Source: Cytophagales bacterium (GTDB lineage Bacteria; Bacteroidota; Bacteroidia; Cytophagales; Spirosomataceae). Taken from it: a stretch of 64,000 bases of DNA. Shown here piece after piece: positions 18,804 to 30,200 of the stretch. The position numbers and the translations under genes were made by a program. The stretch is taken from assembly GCA_013298025.1 (NCBI GenBank), contig JAAFJE010000015.1:1-64000 (forward strand), given 5' to 3'. Within the stretch, counting starts at the first letter, position 1, and every line of letters starts with the position of its first letter. The notes beneath the pieces are model-generated. The model was not told the origin of the DNA. It made no database searches and was given only the letters and a program-made list of their open reading frames with translations.

Positions 18804-19808
18804 ATGAAAAGTTTATCCATATTGCTGCTGTTTCTTGTGTGTGCTTCGGTTGCCTTGGGGCAGCAAGAAGAGTTTAAGACCAATGCCAAACCCAAAGTAG
18901 ATACCTCTGCCCGTCGCAAAGGATTGCTGGCGAGCCTGCTCGACGACAATGTTTTCGATAACCTCAACCAAGCCAAACAGGGCGTAAAAGACTTGAAAAG
19001 TGACCTGAAAAAAAACAAAGAACAGACCGAAAAACTGGGGGCATTTACCAGTGATTTGGCGAGTGATTTGGGGCTAAAGGTGAAAAAAAACAAGGCTAAA
19101 ACCAAGGAAAAAAAAGGGAAAAAAGACGAATACGAGGGCATCAAATTTGAACGTCGCATTGGCGAATACGGCACAGGAAGCCGCTTTACAGTAGAAGAAA
19201 TCAACGTATTACGCAACCCAGACGAAGCCCAACCAAGTATATATGCCAAAGAAATTTGGTGGTACGACCCCAAATTGAGAAGAATCACCAATGCCGTCCG
19301 CAAAGACCCCGACTATGGCGAAATTTGCCACGGCCCTTACCGCAAGTACGTGAATGATGCCTTGGTCGAAGAGGGCTTCTTTTATGTAGGCGTAAAAGAT
19401 GGTCGGTGGGAAAATTACAACCAAGATTTTATTTTACTCAACAAGGAAAAATATAAAAAAGGCTTCTTGTCCGATGCCCACATTACCTATTATGATGCCC
19501 AACAAAAGAAAATAAAAGCGGTTGTGCCTGTGCTATTTGGCAAAGTAACAGGCGAATACAGGGCTTTTTACGAAGGCGGACAACTGCAAGAAGAAGGAAA
19601 ACTCGACGACAGTGTAAAGGTAGGGCGTTGGCGACAATACCATCAATTTGGGGCAATGGGCCGACTCAAAAAAGAGACTTTATACGGCAAAGATAAGTTT
19701 GACAAAGCAGAACCCATCGTTTTGCAAGAACGTGACGAAAAGGGCAAACTCATCTACGAAGCGCCCAAGCAAGTGAAGAAAAAAATTGATGACGACGACG
19801 ACAATTAG
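18804..19808 (+). CDS. secreted hypothetical protein with MORN/YwqK-like repeats
   Basis: signal peptide; 'YRAFYEGGQLQEEGKLDDSVKVGRWRQYHQFG' repeats. Confidence 0.65.
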   Translation: MKSLSILLLFLVCASVALGQQEEFKTNAKPKVDTSARRKGLLASLLDDNVFDNLNQAKQGVKDLKSDLKKNKEQTEKLGAFTSDLASDLGLKVKKNKAKTKEKKGKKDEYEGIKFERRIGEYGTGSRFTVEEINVLRNPDEAQPSIYAKEIWWYDPKLRRITNAVRKDPDYGEICHGPYRKYVNDALVEEGFFYVGVKDGRWENYNQDFILLNKEKYKKGFLSDAHITYYDAQQKKIKAVVPVLFGKVTGEYRAFYEGGQLQEEGKLDDSVKVGRWRQYHQFGAMGRLKKETLYGKDKFDKAEPIVLQERDEKGKLIYEAPKQVKKKIDDDDDN

Positions 19809-19809
19809 C

Positions 19810-21279
19810 ATGGAACATATTCCACAGGTCGATGCCCTTATGCAACAAGCGGCGTTGGCGTACCCGATTTACAGAAAGGTTTCGGGCAAACAAAAAGCGG
19901 CTTTTTTACGCCTCATTGCTACAGGCATAGAAAACCTAGGCGAAACGCTCATAGAAACGGCACATCTCGAAACCCATCTACCTCACGACCGCCTCAGAAG
20001 CGAGCGACAAAGAACCCTTTTTCAATTAGAAATTTTTGCTCAACTCCTCGAAGAAGGTTCTTGGGTTGAAGCTCGCCTCGATATGCCCCAACCCGAACGT
20101 TTGCCCATACCCAAACCCGACGTTCGGAAAATGTTGATGGGCATTGGCCCTGTAGTGGTGTTTGGGGCAAGCAATTTTCCTTTTGCCTATTCTACGGCTG
20201 GAGGCGATACCGCTTCGGCGTTGGCCGCCGGCTGTCCGGTGGTTGTCAAAGGGCATCCAGCCCATGCCCAAACCTCTGCGATGGTTGCCCAAGCTATCAG
20301 CCAAGCTGTACAAGAAGCTGGTTTGCCACAAGGAGTCTTTGGGCATATTGAGGGGCATAGCTTTGCTATCGGACAAGCCCTTGTGTGCCATCCCGAAACC
20401 AAGGCTGTTGGCTTTACGGGTTCGTTGGTGGGAGGGAAAGCCCTTTTCGATTTGGCCAATCAACGCCCTCAGCCTATTCCTGTCTTTGCCGAAATGGGCA
20501 GTATCAATCCTGTTGTGTTGTTGCCTGCTCGCTTAGAGGCTCAAGCCGAAGCACTCGCCTTGCAATATGCCCAGTCTATTACCTCGGGCGTAGGACAATT
20601 CTGTACCAATCCGGGCTTGCTCATAGGTATCAAAAGTGAAGCACTCGACCGTTTTTTAGCCGCTTTGGGGCAACATATCGCCCAAACAGCCCCAGCAACG
20701 ATGCTTCATGCAGGAATTTATCAAAATTTTGAAGGGAAAAAAACAGTCGTCACCGCCCAAGAAGGTGTGACCATCGCAGCCGAATCGGGGATAGCCAAAA
20801 CGGGGATTATCCAAGCACAAGCAACCATAGCCACGGTTGATGCTGATACATTTTTAGCCAATCCGACCTTGCATCAAGAAGTGTTTGGCCCGTTTTCGCT
20901 CTTGGTGCAATGTGCCAATAGCCAGCAACTAGTCACCGTAGTAGCACACTTAGAAGGGCAACTTACGGCTACCATTATCGCCAACGAAACCGAACTATTG
21001 GAATATGAAGATGTAGTAGAAAAGCTACGAAATATATGTGGACGGCTCGTTTTTAATGGCGTGCCAACAGGCGTTGAAGTAGGCTTTGCGATGCAACACG
21101 GAGGCCCGTTTCCTGCCAGTACCGATGCTCGCTTTGGGGCAGTAGGCCCCGATGCCATCAAACGATTTGTGCGACCCGTGGCTTACCAAAACTTTCCAGA
21201 ACAATGGTTGCCCGACGAACTAAAAAAAGAAAACCCCTTACAAATCTGGCGGATTGTAGAAGGGGTTTTCACAAAGTAG
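19810..21279 (+). CDS. aldehyde dehydrogenase (NADP+), alpha-ketoglutaric semialdehyde dehydrogenase-like
   Basis: 'VVVFGASNFPFAYSTAGGDTASALAAGCPVVVKGHPAH', 'SGVGQFCTNPGL'; likely start ATG 19810 (ORF opens at 19786). Confidence 0.9.
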   Translation: MEHIPQVDALMQQAALAYPIYRKVSGKQKAAFLRLIATGIENLGETLIETAHLETHLPHDRLRSERQRTLFQLEIFAQLLEEGSWVEARLDMPQPERLPIPKPDVRKMLMGIGPVVVFGASNFPFAYSTAGGDTASALAAGCPVVVKGHPAHAQTSAMVAQAISQAVQEAGLPQGVFGHIEGHSFAIGQALVCHPETKAVGFTGSLVGGKALFDLANQRPQPIPVFAEMGSINPVVLLPARLEAQAEALALQYAQSITSGVGQFCTNPGLLIGIKSEALDRFLAALGQHIAQTAPATMLHAGIYQNFEGKKTVVTAQEGVTIAAESGIAKTGIIQAQATIATVDADTFLANPTLHQEVFGPFSLLVQCANSQQLVTVVAHLEGQLTATIIANETELLEYEDVVEKLRNICGRLVFNGVPTGVEVGFAMQHGGPFPASTDARFGAVGPDAIKRFVRPVAYQNFPEQWLPDELKKENPLQIWRIVEGVFTK

Positions 21280-21421
21280 TTACAAAGCAAGGATACGAAC
21301 AGGCTCAGAGGACTGGGATAATAAACCTAATATTTCACAAAAAAACGAGATAAAGTCACTTACGCTTTTCGGATTTTTTTGTAAAAGATATTTGCAAATA
21401 TGTTGTATCTTTTTGATATAT

Positions 21422-21457
21422 TTTTATTTATATTTACAATAAAAAATATAAATAAAA
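21422..21457. promoter_or_regulatory. AT-rich inverted repeat immediately upstream of the LysR-type gene
   Basis: TTTTATTTATATTT-acaataaa-AAATATAAATAAAA, perfect 14-bp arms ending 3 nt before the ATG. Confidence 0.45.
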
Positions 21458-21460
21458 TTT

Positions 21461-22375
21461 ATGAATTATACATTACATCAACTTCAAGTATTTTTGAAGA
21501 TTACCCAAACGCAAAGTATCACAAAAGCGGCTGAGGAATTGCACCTTACGCAACCAGCGGTGTCGATACAACTCAAGAATTTTCAAGACCAATTTGATAT
21601 TCCTCTGACAGAGGTAGTGGGGAGAAAACTTTTTGTAACAGACTTTGGCAAAGAAATTGCCGTAGCTGCCGAAAAGATTTTACATGAAGTACACGAAATC
21701 AACTATAAAACATTGGCGTATAAGGGGCAACTCACGGGGCGTTTGGTGATTTCGGTGGTTTCGACGGGCAAATATGTGATGCCTTATTTTTTACCAGATT
21801 TCTTGCAAAATAATCCGGGCGTTGATTTGAAGCTAGATGTAACCAACAAAACGAAGGTAGTAGAAAACTTAGAAAAAAACGAAGTTGACTTTTCGTTGGT
21901 ATCGGTACTGCCTGAAACATTGCAGATTGAAAAAGTACCTTTGATGCCCAATAAGCTCTTTTTGGTTGCTCCTAGTCGGGTGCAATTCAAGCAAGAAGAC
22001 CTCTTTACGAGGCTACCGCTCATTTATCGAGAAAAAGGCTCTGGTACAAGACACGTAATGGAATCGTACTTGTCGCAACAGCAAACCAATGTGCCCAAAA
22101 AACTGGAACTTACCTCCAACGAAGCCGTAAAGCAGGCCGTTTTGGCAGGATTGGGCTGTTCGATTATGCCATTGATTGGTATTGGGCGAGAACTACAACA
22201 AGGCGATTTACAAATTATTCCGCAAGAAGGCTTGCCCCTGCAATCTACTTGGCATTTGGTGTGGGCCAAGGGCAAAAACCTTTCGCCAGCAGCCAAGGCG
22301 TTTTTACAATACATTCAAACTGATAAAGATAGAATTATCAAAGAGCGGTTTTATTGGACAGAAAAATATACCTAG
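21461..22375 (+). CDS. LysR family transcriptional regulator
   Basis: N-terminal HTH 'LHQLQVFLKITQTQSITKAAEELHLTQPAVSIQLKNFQDQF'. Confidence 0.93.
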   Translation: MNYTLHQLQVFLKITQTQSITKAAEELHLTQPAVSIQLKNFQDQFDIPLTEVVGRKLFVTDFGKEIAVAAEKILHEVHEINYKTLAYKGQLTGRLVISVVSTGKYVMPYFLPDFLQNNPGVDLKLDVTNKTKVVENLEKNEVDFSLVSVLPETLQIEKVPLMPNKLFLVAPSRVQFKQEDLFTRLPLIYREKGSGTRHVMESYLSQQQTNVPKKLELTSNEAVKQAVLAGLGCSIMPLIGIGRELQQGDLQIIPQEGLPLQSTWHLVWAKGKNLSPAAKAFLQYIQTDKDRIIKERFYWTEKYT

Positions 22376-22392
22376 GCTTCCATTCAATGGCG

Positions 22393-22429
22393 GATGATTG
22401 ATGTCTGCTAAAATTCAACATCAATCATC
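22393..22429. terminator. hairpin between convergent LysR and GH16 genes
   Basis: GATGATTGATG...CATCAATCATC perfect 11-bp stem. Confidence 0.5.
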
Positions 22430-22450
22430 AATCATCTGTTTACTCACGGT

Positions 22451-24055
22451 TTATTGATATACCCTGATATAGTCCACTTCCATCGTGCTTGAAGTGAAAC
22501 TAGGGTCGATTGTACCGCCAAAATTACCTCCCATAGCAATGTTGAGAATAAAGAAGAAATCCTTGTTGAAAGGTAAAGTACTGTTATTGGCAAAGGTATA
22601 ATACAGCTTATTGTCCACATAAAAATTGATGCTCGAAGCCGACCAATCGACCGAATAAATATGAAACTCGGTAGAAGCACTGCTAATAGTCGTATTGCCT
22701 CCGTCGGCATTGCCCCCCGAATGGTTGGGATGATGCAACGTGCCGAAAATTTTATTTGGCTGATTACCCACCATTTCCATAATGTCTATTTCTCCACAAG
22801 CAGGCCAGCCTACGGTTTGGATATTCGAGCCAAGCATCCACAACGCAGGCCAAGTGCCTCCGCCCGAAGGCAATTTTGCCCTAATGTCAACCCTGCCGTA
22901 GGTGAATGAATATTTGTTCATCGAAAGCAAACGAGCCGAAGTATAATTATAGCCTTGGTAGCTCTCTTTTTTAGCCGTAATTTTCAATACGCCTCCTTGC
23001 ACTACTACGTTGTCGGTGCGGTTGGTATAATACTGCGACTCGGCATTGCCCCAGCCGTTATTATTGCCCAAATCGTAGCCCCAAACACTCGGATTGGGTG
23101 CACCGTCGGTATTAAATTCTTCTGACCAAACCAATTTTTTCTCCGTGGTATTCGACGATTGTTTGGGCTTCAATTTCATATACCAAGCATTACCGTCTAT
23201 CCCAATATTACGTAAGGTCATGCTGTTTTCTGACAAAGACAAAATTTCATACGTTGTGCCGCCTGTTCCGAAATTTACGATGCCATTGCCTGGTACAATA
23301 AACTGCACCCTGGTTGAATTGGCTGAGGTAGAAGCCGAAGTAGCAGGCGTAAAAGTCAGGTTTTTTGTGCCACTGGTATTCAAATCATAACAACCATCGG
23401 GGCCGGCGAGTCCATAAAAATTGGTAGCCGCAGCAATCAATGACGACTGTCCTTTGTTGTCGAGCGTCATCGTAATCTGGTTGTTGGCTGTTTTACTGAA
23501 AGTTATTTCGTCGTCGTACAAGCAAGCTGGGCGTGTGTTGGGTTCGGCCGCGTACCAGATGGGCGAAAAGCCATCGGCAGGCCCTACGCCTACGTGTCCT
23601 ACGGCGTTGTTGTCTGTTACCCACACTTTCGAGCCACTACCTGTGAGCGTACTCAAAATTGCTGAGGGTATTTCAAAGGCAACAAATACTTTTACTTTCT
23701 TGCTCAACGTTGTGGTTGCTCCGCCTGTGCCTATGGCATTGACCGACACGGTGTATTCGTTGGTGCCAGGCGTAACGTATTTGTAGGCGATTTTGCCCGA
23801 AGGAACCATCTGTGCATTGCCATCGCCAAAGTCTATTTTATACGAAATTGCCTGATTGGCTTGAGCGGTAAAATTCACGCTTCCTGTTCCATTGCCGTTT
23901 GGATTGCTGGCATCAACGCCTACGATGTCGGCTGTAACGGCCAAACTGGTGGGCGTTACAATATCACCAAAAGTAAATTCTGCTTGTTTGCAGGCACTAA
24001 AGCCTAGCGTACTTGCCAAAAGAAATAAGGCTATTGATTTTATATTTGTCTTCAT
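22451..24055 (-). CDS. GH16 family glycoside hydrolase (beta-glucanase/laminarinase-like) with PKD-like domain, lipoprotein
   Basis: GH16 catalytic signature 'GEIDIMEMVG'; 'LPSGGGTWPALWMLG'; lipobox 'LGFSACK'. Confidence 0.92.
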   Translation of the reverse strand: MKTNIKSIALFLLASTLGFSACKQAEFTFGDIVTPTSLAVTADIVGVDASNPNGNGTGSVNFTAQANQAISYKIDFGDGNAQMVPSGKIAYKYVTPGTNEYTVSVNAIGTGGATTTLSKKVKVFVAFEIPSAILSTLTGSGSKVWVTDNNAVGHVGVGPADGFSPIWYAAEPNTRPACLYDDEITFSKTANNQITMTLDNKGQSSLIAAATNFYGLAGPDGCYDLNTSGTKNLTFTPATSASTSANSTRVQFIVPGNGIVNFGTGGTTYEILSLSENSMTLRNIGIDGNAWYMKLKPKQSSNTTEKKLVWSEEFNTDGAPNPSVWGYDLGNNNGWGNAESQYYTNRTDNVVVQGGVLKITAKKESYQGYNYTSARLLSMNKYSFTYGRVDIRAKLPSGGGTWPALWMLGSNIQTVGWPACGEIDIMEMVGNQPNKIFGTLHHPNHSGGNADGGNTTISSASTEFHIYSVDWSASSINFYVDNKLYYTFANNSTLPFNKDFFFILNIAMGGNFGGTIDPSFTSSTMEVDYIRVYQ

Positions 24056-24095
24056 TGTTTTTCAAGAATAAAATGTAAAAAATGGATGGGTGCTT

Positions 24096-25673
24096 TTATT
24101 GAAGCAACAAATCGTCGAACAAAAACGTAAAGTTTGCCGAGCCGTCACCTACCGTGCCGAGGTCGAAAATAAGTACCACTTTTTGGTAAGATTTACTGGC
24201 ATTAATCGTACTATAATCGAAGATTAGTTCTTCCCAAGCATTGGCTTTGGTGGTACTTACTTCTTTTTCAAAGCTCACGTTTCCATCGGTAGCGTTTTCT
24301 ACTTTCAATAAAACCTTCGCTCCTACACGAGGCGAATACACTTTCATTTTGAAAGTTTTTTTCGTAGAAAAATCAATAGGAGCATCGAGAGAAATGTATG
24401 CACCGCCCCAAGGTTGTCCTGCGTATTTAATCATTTTTCCTACTTTTGCCGAAGTATTGATACCCGTTTTCTGAGGATTGTCCACCACGCTTGCACTACC
24501 GCCATCAAAATTCAAGAAGTCGTATTTTAAAGTAGCCGATTCAAACGTAAGCGGAATGCCCAGACTTTCGACAGGGGTAGGGCTGTACAAACGGATGTCG
24601 TCGAACAAAAACGTAAAGTTTGCCGAGCCGTCGCCCACCGTGCCAAGCTCGAAAATAAGCACAATTTTGTGGTATGCTTTAGAGGCATCTATCGCACTGT
24701 AATCGAAGGTCAATTCTTCCCAAGCATTGGCTTTAGTGGTGCTTACTTCTTTCTCAAAACTGATGCTTCCGTCGGTCGCATTTTCTACTTTTAGTAAAAC
24801 TTTTGCTCCAGCACGAGGCGAATACACTTTCATGCCAAACGTTTTATTGACTGAAAAATCTATCGCCTTGCTGAGACTGATAAGGCTACCGCCCCAAGGT
24901 TGACCAGCATACTTGACCATTTTACCCACTTTACTAGAAGTATTGATGCCATTGCTTTGTGGATTGCTTACCACCGTTACAGCACCGCCATCGAAATTGA
25001 GGAAATTGTAGTTTTGACCTGCTATTTCAAAATCCAAAGGCAAGGCAACAGGACTCACAATACTAACATTTTGGCTAACCGTCGTACTGGCTACACCGCC
25101 ACTGAGAGCCACCACTTTAACCGTAAAAGTTCCCACCGCATTATAGGTATGGCTTACGGTTTGACCTTCGTTGAACGATACTGGCACTTCGTTGGCATCT
25201 TCGCCGAAATAAACTTTAAAGTTGGTTTCGTATTGGGCTTTTGCCGTAACGTTTACTTTGCGGGCATCGCTTGGGTCGATGGTCGCCGTCATTTCTACTT
25301 GTTCGGGAGCTTTGAACGATACCGTTAAAGGCAAGGTCGTTTCGGCACTTTTTCCTGCTACGTTGAAACCTTTGATGGTTACGTTGTGCGTACCTTCGGG
25401 GTATTTCCACTGCACTTTCCCTCCGGGATTTACGTTGGCGGCTGTGGTATTGGCTAAACCAGAACCTACCGTAAAATAGGCTACACCTTCGCCATTGGGC
25501 GTAATGGTGACAAGCCCTGTGTTGTCTTGTGTGATTTCAAACAAAGCCGCCAATTTGCTAGGCGTACTGGCTTTGTCCACAAAAGCGATGTCGTTGTATA
25601 GTTTGTCTTGGCAAGCGGTGAGTACCACCAACATTGCCAAACATATACTTGTTAAAATATGTCGAATATTCAT
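24096..25673 (-). CDS. SusE/SusF-position surface glycan-binding lipoprotein with PKD-like and tandem C-terminal CBM-like domains
   Basis: lipobox 'VVLTACQ'; located between susD and GH16; two highly similar ~162-aa repeats. Confidence 0.75.
   Translation of the reverse strand: MNIRHILTSICLAMLVVLTACQDKLYNDIAFVDKASTPSKLAALFEITQDNTGLVTITPNGEGVAYFTVGSGLANTTAANVNPGGKVQWKYPEGTHNVTIKGFNVAGKSAETTLPLTVSFKAPEQVEMTATIDPSDARKVNVTAKAQYETNFKVYFGEDANEVPVSFNEGQTVSHTYNAVGTFTVKVVALSGGVASTTVSQNVSIVSPVALPLDFEIAGQNYNFLNFDGGAVTVVSNPQSNGINTSSKVGKMVKYAGQPWGGSLISLSKAIDFSVNKTFGMKVYSPRAGAKVLLKVENATDGSISFEKEVSTTKANAWEELTFDYSAIDASKAYHKIVLIFELGTVGDGSANFTFLFDDIRLYSPTPVESLGIPLTFESATLKYDFLNFDGGSASVVDNPQKTGINTSAKVGKMIKYAGQPWGGAYISLDAPIDFSTKKTFKMKVYSPRVGAKVLLKVENATDGNVSFEKEVSTTKANAWEELIFDYSTINASKSYQKVVLIFDLGTVGDGSANFTFLFDDLLLQ
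24115..25020 (-). repeat. tandem intragenic repeat, period 486 bp
   Basis: 24115... and 24601... start with the same TCGAACAAAAACGTAAAGTTTGCCGAGCCGTC and stay alignable for >400 nt. Confidence 0.8.
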
Positions 25674-25705
25674 GAGTTTCTAAAATAAAAGTGAGTACTT
25701 ACAGC

Positions 25706-27205
25706 TTAATAACCAGTGTTTTGCACTAAACCAGACACATCAATTTCGGCTTGTGGAATCGGGAAAAGCTCATGCTTGCCTGTTTTAAAGCCACTGATTT
25801 TGGTTGCGGCTTGTCCTGTGCGAACCAAATCGAAAAAGCGGTCGCCTTCCATGCCTAGTTCGAGGCGGCGTTCTTGCCAAATGGCATCTCTGAGGCTTGT
25901 GCCACTGGCCGTAATATCGTGCGAGGTATTGCCAAAAGCTCTTTGGCGTACTTTATTGAGATAAACCCGTGCGGTAGCGTCGTCGGGACTAGCCTTGCGG
26001 TTGAGGGCTTCGGCGTACATCAAATACACATCTGCTAGGCGAATAATACGCTGATTGTTCAGGTAATTCAACTCAATTTGTCCGCTTGTTTCACCTTTGC
26101 GAGGCAAATATTTTTGGTTGTAAAGTCCAGTGTTTTTATAAGGAGCAACCTGATACGTAATATTAAAACTTGGATTAGCCGTTTTGTAGGCTTCAATATT
26201 CAAGCACGTAACATCTTTGCGTACATCGCCAGCTTCGTAAGCATTGGCGAGGTCTTGGGTGGGCAAATTGGTACTCCAACCAGCCGCATAAGGGCTATTG
26301 CCTGTGAGTCCTCTGATACCACATTGCTGTACCGCATAATTGCCTTGTCCACGTGTCACAGCACCCCAGTTGTAATACGGCGAAGTATTAGAATATTGGA
26401 TTTCAAAAATTGATTCTGCACCATTTTCGCCTGCTTGTAAAAAGATACTGGCAAAATTGCTCACGAGGCTATAAGGGCCATCAATGACGCTTTTGAGGGT
26501 AGTAGCAGCCAAATCAAATTTGTTTTGATACAAATACACCTTGCCTAACAGGGCTTGTGCGGCATATTTGGTAATACGACCATTTTTAGGGTCGGTGCTA
26601 GGCAATGCAGTAATGGCGTTGCTAAGGTCTTTTTCGATTTGGGTATAAACTTGTACAGGCGTAGCTTGTTTGAGCGTTCGAGAGTCGGCAATGCCTAATT
26701 TTTTATCCACAAACAAAGGCACATTGCCAAACATTTTTACCAAAGTAAAATAATAATAGGCCCGTAAAAAGGCTACCTCGCCGTACATGGCTTCTTTTCC
26801 CGTAAAATTCACGGCAACGCCTGCGGGATTCAGGTCTTTGTATTGGTACAAATAATTGGCTCGATTGATACCCTCGTAGCAAGCTTTCCAGATTTCGGCT
26901 AAAGTTCCGTTTTGGCTATTGGTCGTAAGGTCGTCGATATTCTGTAAATCAAGTACATCGGAGGCGTTTTCACCACCCGAAGCGGCATTGTCTGAGGCTA
27001 TATCGCCGATAGGCACAACCTGATTTGTCCATTGAAGGGGCGTATAAACGCTCACCGCCATGCTTTGATAATCGGCTTCCGACTTTAAGTAATCGGCATC
27101 GGTTACTCTGTAGTCGTCTTTGGGGCTATAGTCCACCCATTCGGTGCAACTACCACACAATAAGCCTATTATAATAAATGGATATATGTATTTTTTCGTA
27201 TTCAT
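25706..27205 (-). CDS. RagB/SusD family nutrient uptake outer membrane protein
   Basis: lipobox 'LLCGSCTEW'; 'EAMYGEVAFLRAYYYFTLVKMFGNVPLF', 'AIWQERRLELGMEGDRFFDLVRTG'. Confidence 0.95.
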   Translation of the reverse strand: MNTKKYIYPFIIIGLLCGSCTEWVDYSPKDDYRVTDADYLKSEADYQSMAVSVYTPLQWTNQVVPIGDIASDNAASGGENASDVLDLQNIDDLTTNSQNGTLAEIWKACYEGINRANYLYQYKDLNPAGVAVNFTGKEAMYGEVAFLRAYYYFTLVKMFGNVPLFVDKKLGIADSRTLKQATPVQVYTQIEKDLSNAITALPSTDPKNGRITKYAAQALLGKVYLYQNKFDLAATTLKSVIDGPYSLVSNFASIFLQAGENGAESIFEIQYSNTSPYYNWGAVTRGQGNYAVQQCGIRGLTGNSPYAAGWSTNLPTQDLANAYEAGDVRKDVTCLNIEAYKTANPSFNITYQVAPYKNTGLYNQKYLPRKGETSGQIELNYLNNQRIIRLADVYLMYAEALNRKASPDDATARVYLNKVRQRAFGNTSHDITASGTSLRDAIWQERRLELGMEGDRFFDLVRTGQAATKISGFKTGKHELFPIPQAEIDVSGLVQNTGY

Positions 27206-27252
27206 ATTCGAGAAGCAAACCTTTGTGTTTACTATTTTTAGTAAAAATTAAA

Positions 27253-30200
27253 CTAGAATTTTACGTCAAGTCCAAACGACCATGTGCGTGCTTGTGGATA
27301 TACGCCACGGTCAACACCTGTGTCGAGGATACCGCCCGGAATTTCGGGGTCATAGCCCGAATAACGGGTGAAAGTATAAGCATTTTTCACTTGTGCGTAC
27401 AGGCGTATCTTGCTGAAAACTTTGTTGGGTGTCAAACGACTAGGCAAGGTATAGCCAAGTTGAACGTTTTTAATTTTTATAAAAGAGCCATCTTCTACGT
27501 AGCGGTCGGAAACCCTAATATTGCTATTGGCATCGACAAAGGAGAAACGAGGACGAGTAGCGTCGTTGGTTGAGCCTTCGCCTGTCCAGCGACCCAATAC
27601 ACTGCGGGCTTTGTTAGAATAAATGGCATTTCTCTCATAAGCACGATACACGTCGTTGCCTACAGAAGCGTAGGTAAACATGGTAAAATCGAAGTTTTTG
27701 AGGCTCAAACTCAAGTTCCATCCCATCGTAAAATCAGGGAAAGGATTGCCAATCACAGTTTTATCGAGGTCGGTAATTTTTCCATCTTGGTTGATGTCCA
27801 CAAAACGAATATCGCCGGGTACAGCCCCTGTTTGGGTAGGTGCTTCGCTGATTTGGGCAGCATTTTGAAATAAACCTGCGGTTTTGAAACCATAGAAATA
27901 GCCCGGTGCATAGCCTTGTTGGAAACGGGTCACGTTTTGCGATTGTCCGTTGAAATAATAGCCTCCCGGAATAATCGCCGTGCCGTCTGAGTTGGTTGCC
28001 GTTACAAGGTTTTTGGCTGTAGTAAAGGTCACATTAGTACTTAATTGTCCTTGTTTGCCAATGGCGTGTGTAAAGCCCAAATTCAGGTCGATACCGCTAC
28101 TTTTAGTCGAGCCGATGTTGGCAGTAGGGGCTGCGGCCGCTCCCAAATACAAAGAAATAGAAGGCGTAAACAGCAACCCATCCACCGATTTATCAAAGTA
28201 ATCAGCCGAAAGCGACCAATGTTTTCCTACTCTAATATCGAAGCCTACATTGCTTTGGATTTGTTTTTCCCAGCGTAAAGTGGTATTGGCATAAGAGCCA
28301 ACAGTAGAGCCACTTACAAAAGAATTTCCGAAAGTATAACCATTGCTATTGGCATCGCCAGCGTAGCTTGGTCCACCCGAAATAATACCCACATATTGCG
28401 GACTCACGTTTTCGTTACCGATAGTTCCGTAGCTTCCTCTGATTTTAAGGTAATCAATCAAGTCCACGTTGAAAAAATCTTCGTTAGAAACCACCCAGCC
28501 CAACGAGCCAGCGTAGAAATTGGCAAATTTATTATCAATTCCGAAGGCATAAGAACCATCTCTTCGGGCTGAAAACGATACCAAGTATTTATCTTTCCAA
28601 TCGTAGTTGATACGGCCAAAGTACGAAAGGTTTTTACGAAAATACTGGCTATTGCCCATGGTTACAGCATTGACGTTATCGGCGGTATTGATGCCCGTAG
28701 CAGCCGTGATGTCGGCAAAATCCCATGAGTTAAAAGGCACATCTTGGCGAGAACCGTTGGTTTCGTCACCAGCGATTTTAGCCAACGAAAAGCCTAGTAC
28801 TGTTTCAAAATGATGTTGGTCGGCAAGCGTAAAATTGTATGTTCCAAATGTTTCAAAAGTATAAGTATTGTCGGTTCTTTTCGATTCATATACGCTATTG
28901 TGGCGACCTGTAACGGTAGAGCCATCGGCGTTCATGGTATTTTCAACGTTGAGTGGGCCATAAAAAACCAAGGGCGTAAACGACTTGAAGGTATTGTTCC
29001 AGTTGGTATAGCCAAAGCGAGAAGCCAAGGTTAGGTTTTTGATTACTTCGTATTGTAATTCTAATTTCCCATACCATTTGTTGCCATTGCTTTGGTTGTA
29101 GTTGTTGTCGAGTTTGGTTAATGGATTAAAAATTTCAGAAAGTAATAAATTACTAAAACCATATTTACCCACGGTATTGGATACATTGTTGTAAATAGGT
29201 ACAGTTGGGTCGAAGTTGAGGGCACTGCCTATGATAGAGTTGAAGGAGTTTTCTTGTACACCCACACTTTGAATATTGACAAAACTTGTATTGGACAACA
29301 ATTTCACTTTTTTACTCAATTGAAAAGTGAGGTTAGACGTAAAATTGAGTCGATTGAAATTTGAGTTTTTTCCTCCACCCACAATACCATCTTGCCCTGT
29401 GTAGCCACCCGAAACAAAGTATTGCACTTGCTCGCTACCACCTCTGACCGAAACATTATGCGATTGTAAAGGAGCTTCTTTAAAAATTTGTTTTTGCCAG
29501 TCTGTACCAACACCTACCGCAGACAAATCTTTGAAAATCAATCCTCCACCCGACAAAGTGCTACCTTCATTCAGCAAGGCGGCATATTCGGTTGCATTGA
29601 GTACGCCAATGGTATTCATCACTTGTTGTACACCGTAGTTGGTACTAAAACTCACCTCTGCTTTTTGGTTTTTTGCTCCGTTTTTCGTTGTTACAACAAT
29701 CACGCCATTGCCTCCTTTCACCCCATAAATGGCTGTAGTAGCGGCATCTTTCAATACGTTCATCGACTCTATATCGGCGGCATTGATGGCGTTGAGGTCA
29801 TTGAGTGTTTGTGGCACACCGTCGATAATCACCACGGGGTCTGTACCCGAAAAAGAAGGAATACCTCTGATAAGCACCGTTGGTTTTGAACCAGGCGAGC
29901 CATTAGAAATCACCGTTACGCCCGAAGCTCTTCCTTGCAAGGCATCTTCAGGGCGAACAGGACGCAACCGCTCGATGTCGGCCGCTTTTACAGTAGCGAT
30001 TGCCCCAGAAACATTGGTTACTTTCTGCGTACCATAGCCCACCACTATCACTTCGTTGAGGTTTTTGGTATCGGGATTAAGGCTAATGTTGACCACCGCA
30101 CGATTGCCTACGGTTACTTCTGCCTTGATATACCCTACTGACGAAACCACCAACACGGCTTTTTCGTTGGGAACAACCAGACTGTAGTTTCCGTTTTCGT

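Noticed and set aside
19786-19809. Overlap of the aldehyde dehydrogenase ORF with the previous gene (MMTTTTIS leader)
   Set aside because: A GACGACGAC-rich tail of the upstream gene read in another frame; the natural start is ATG 19810.
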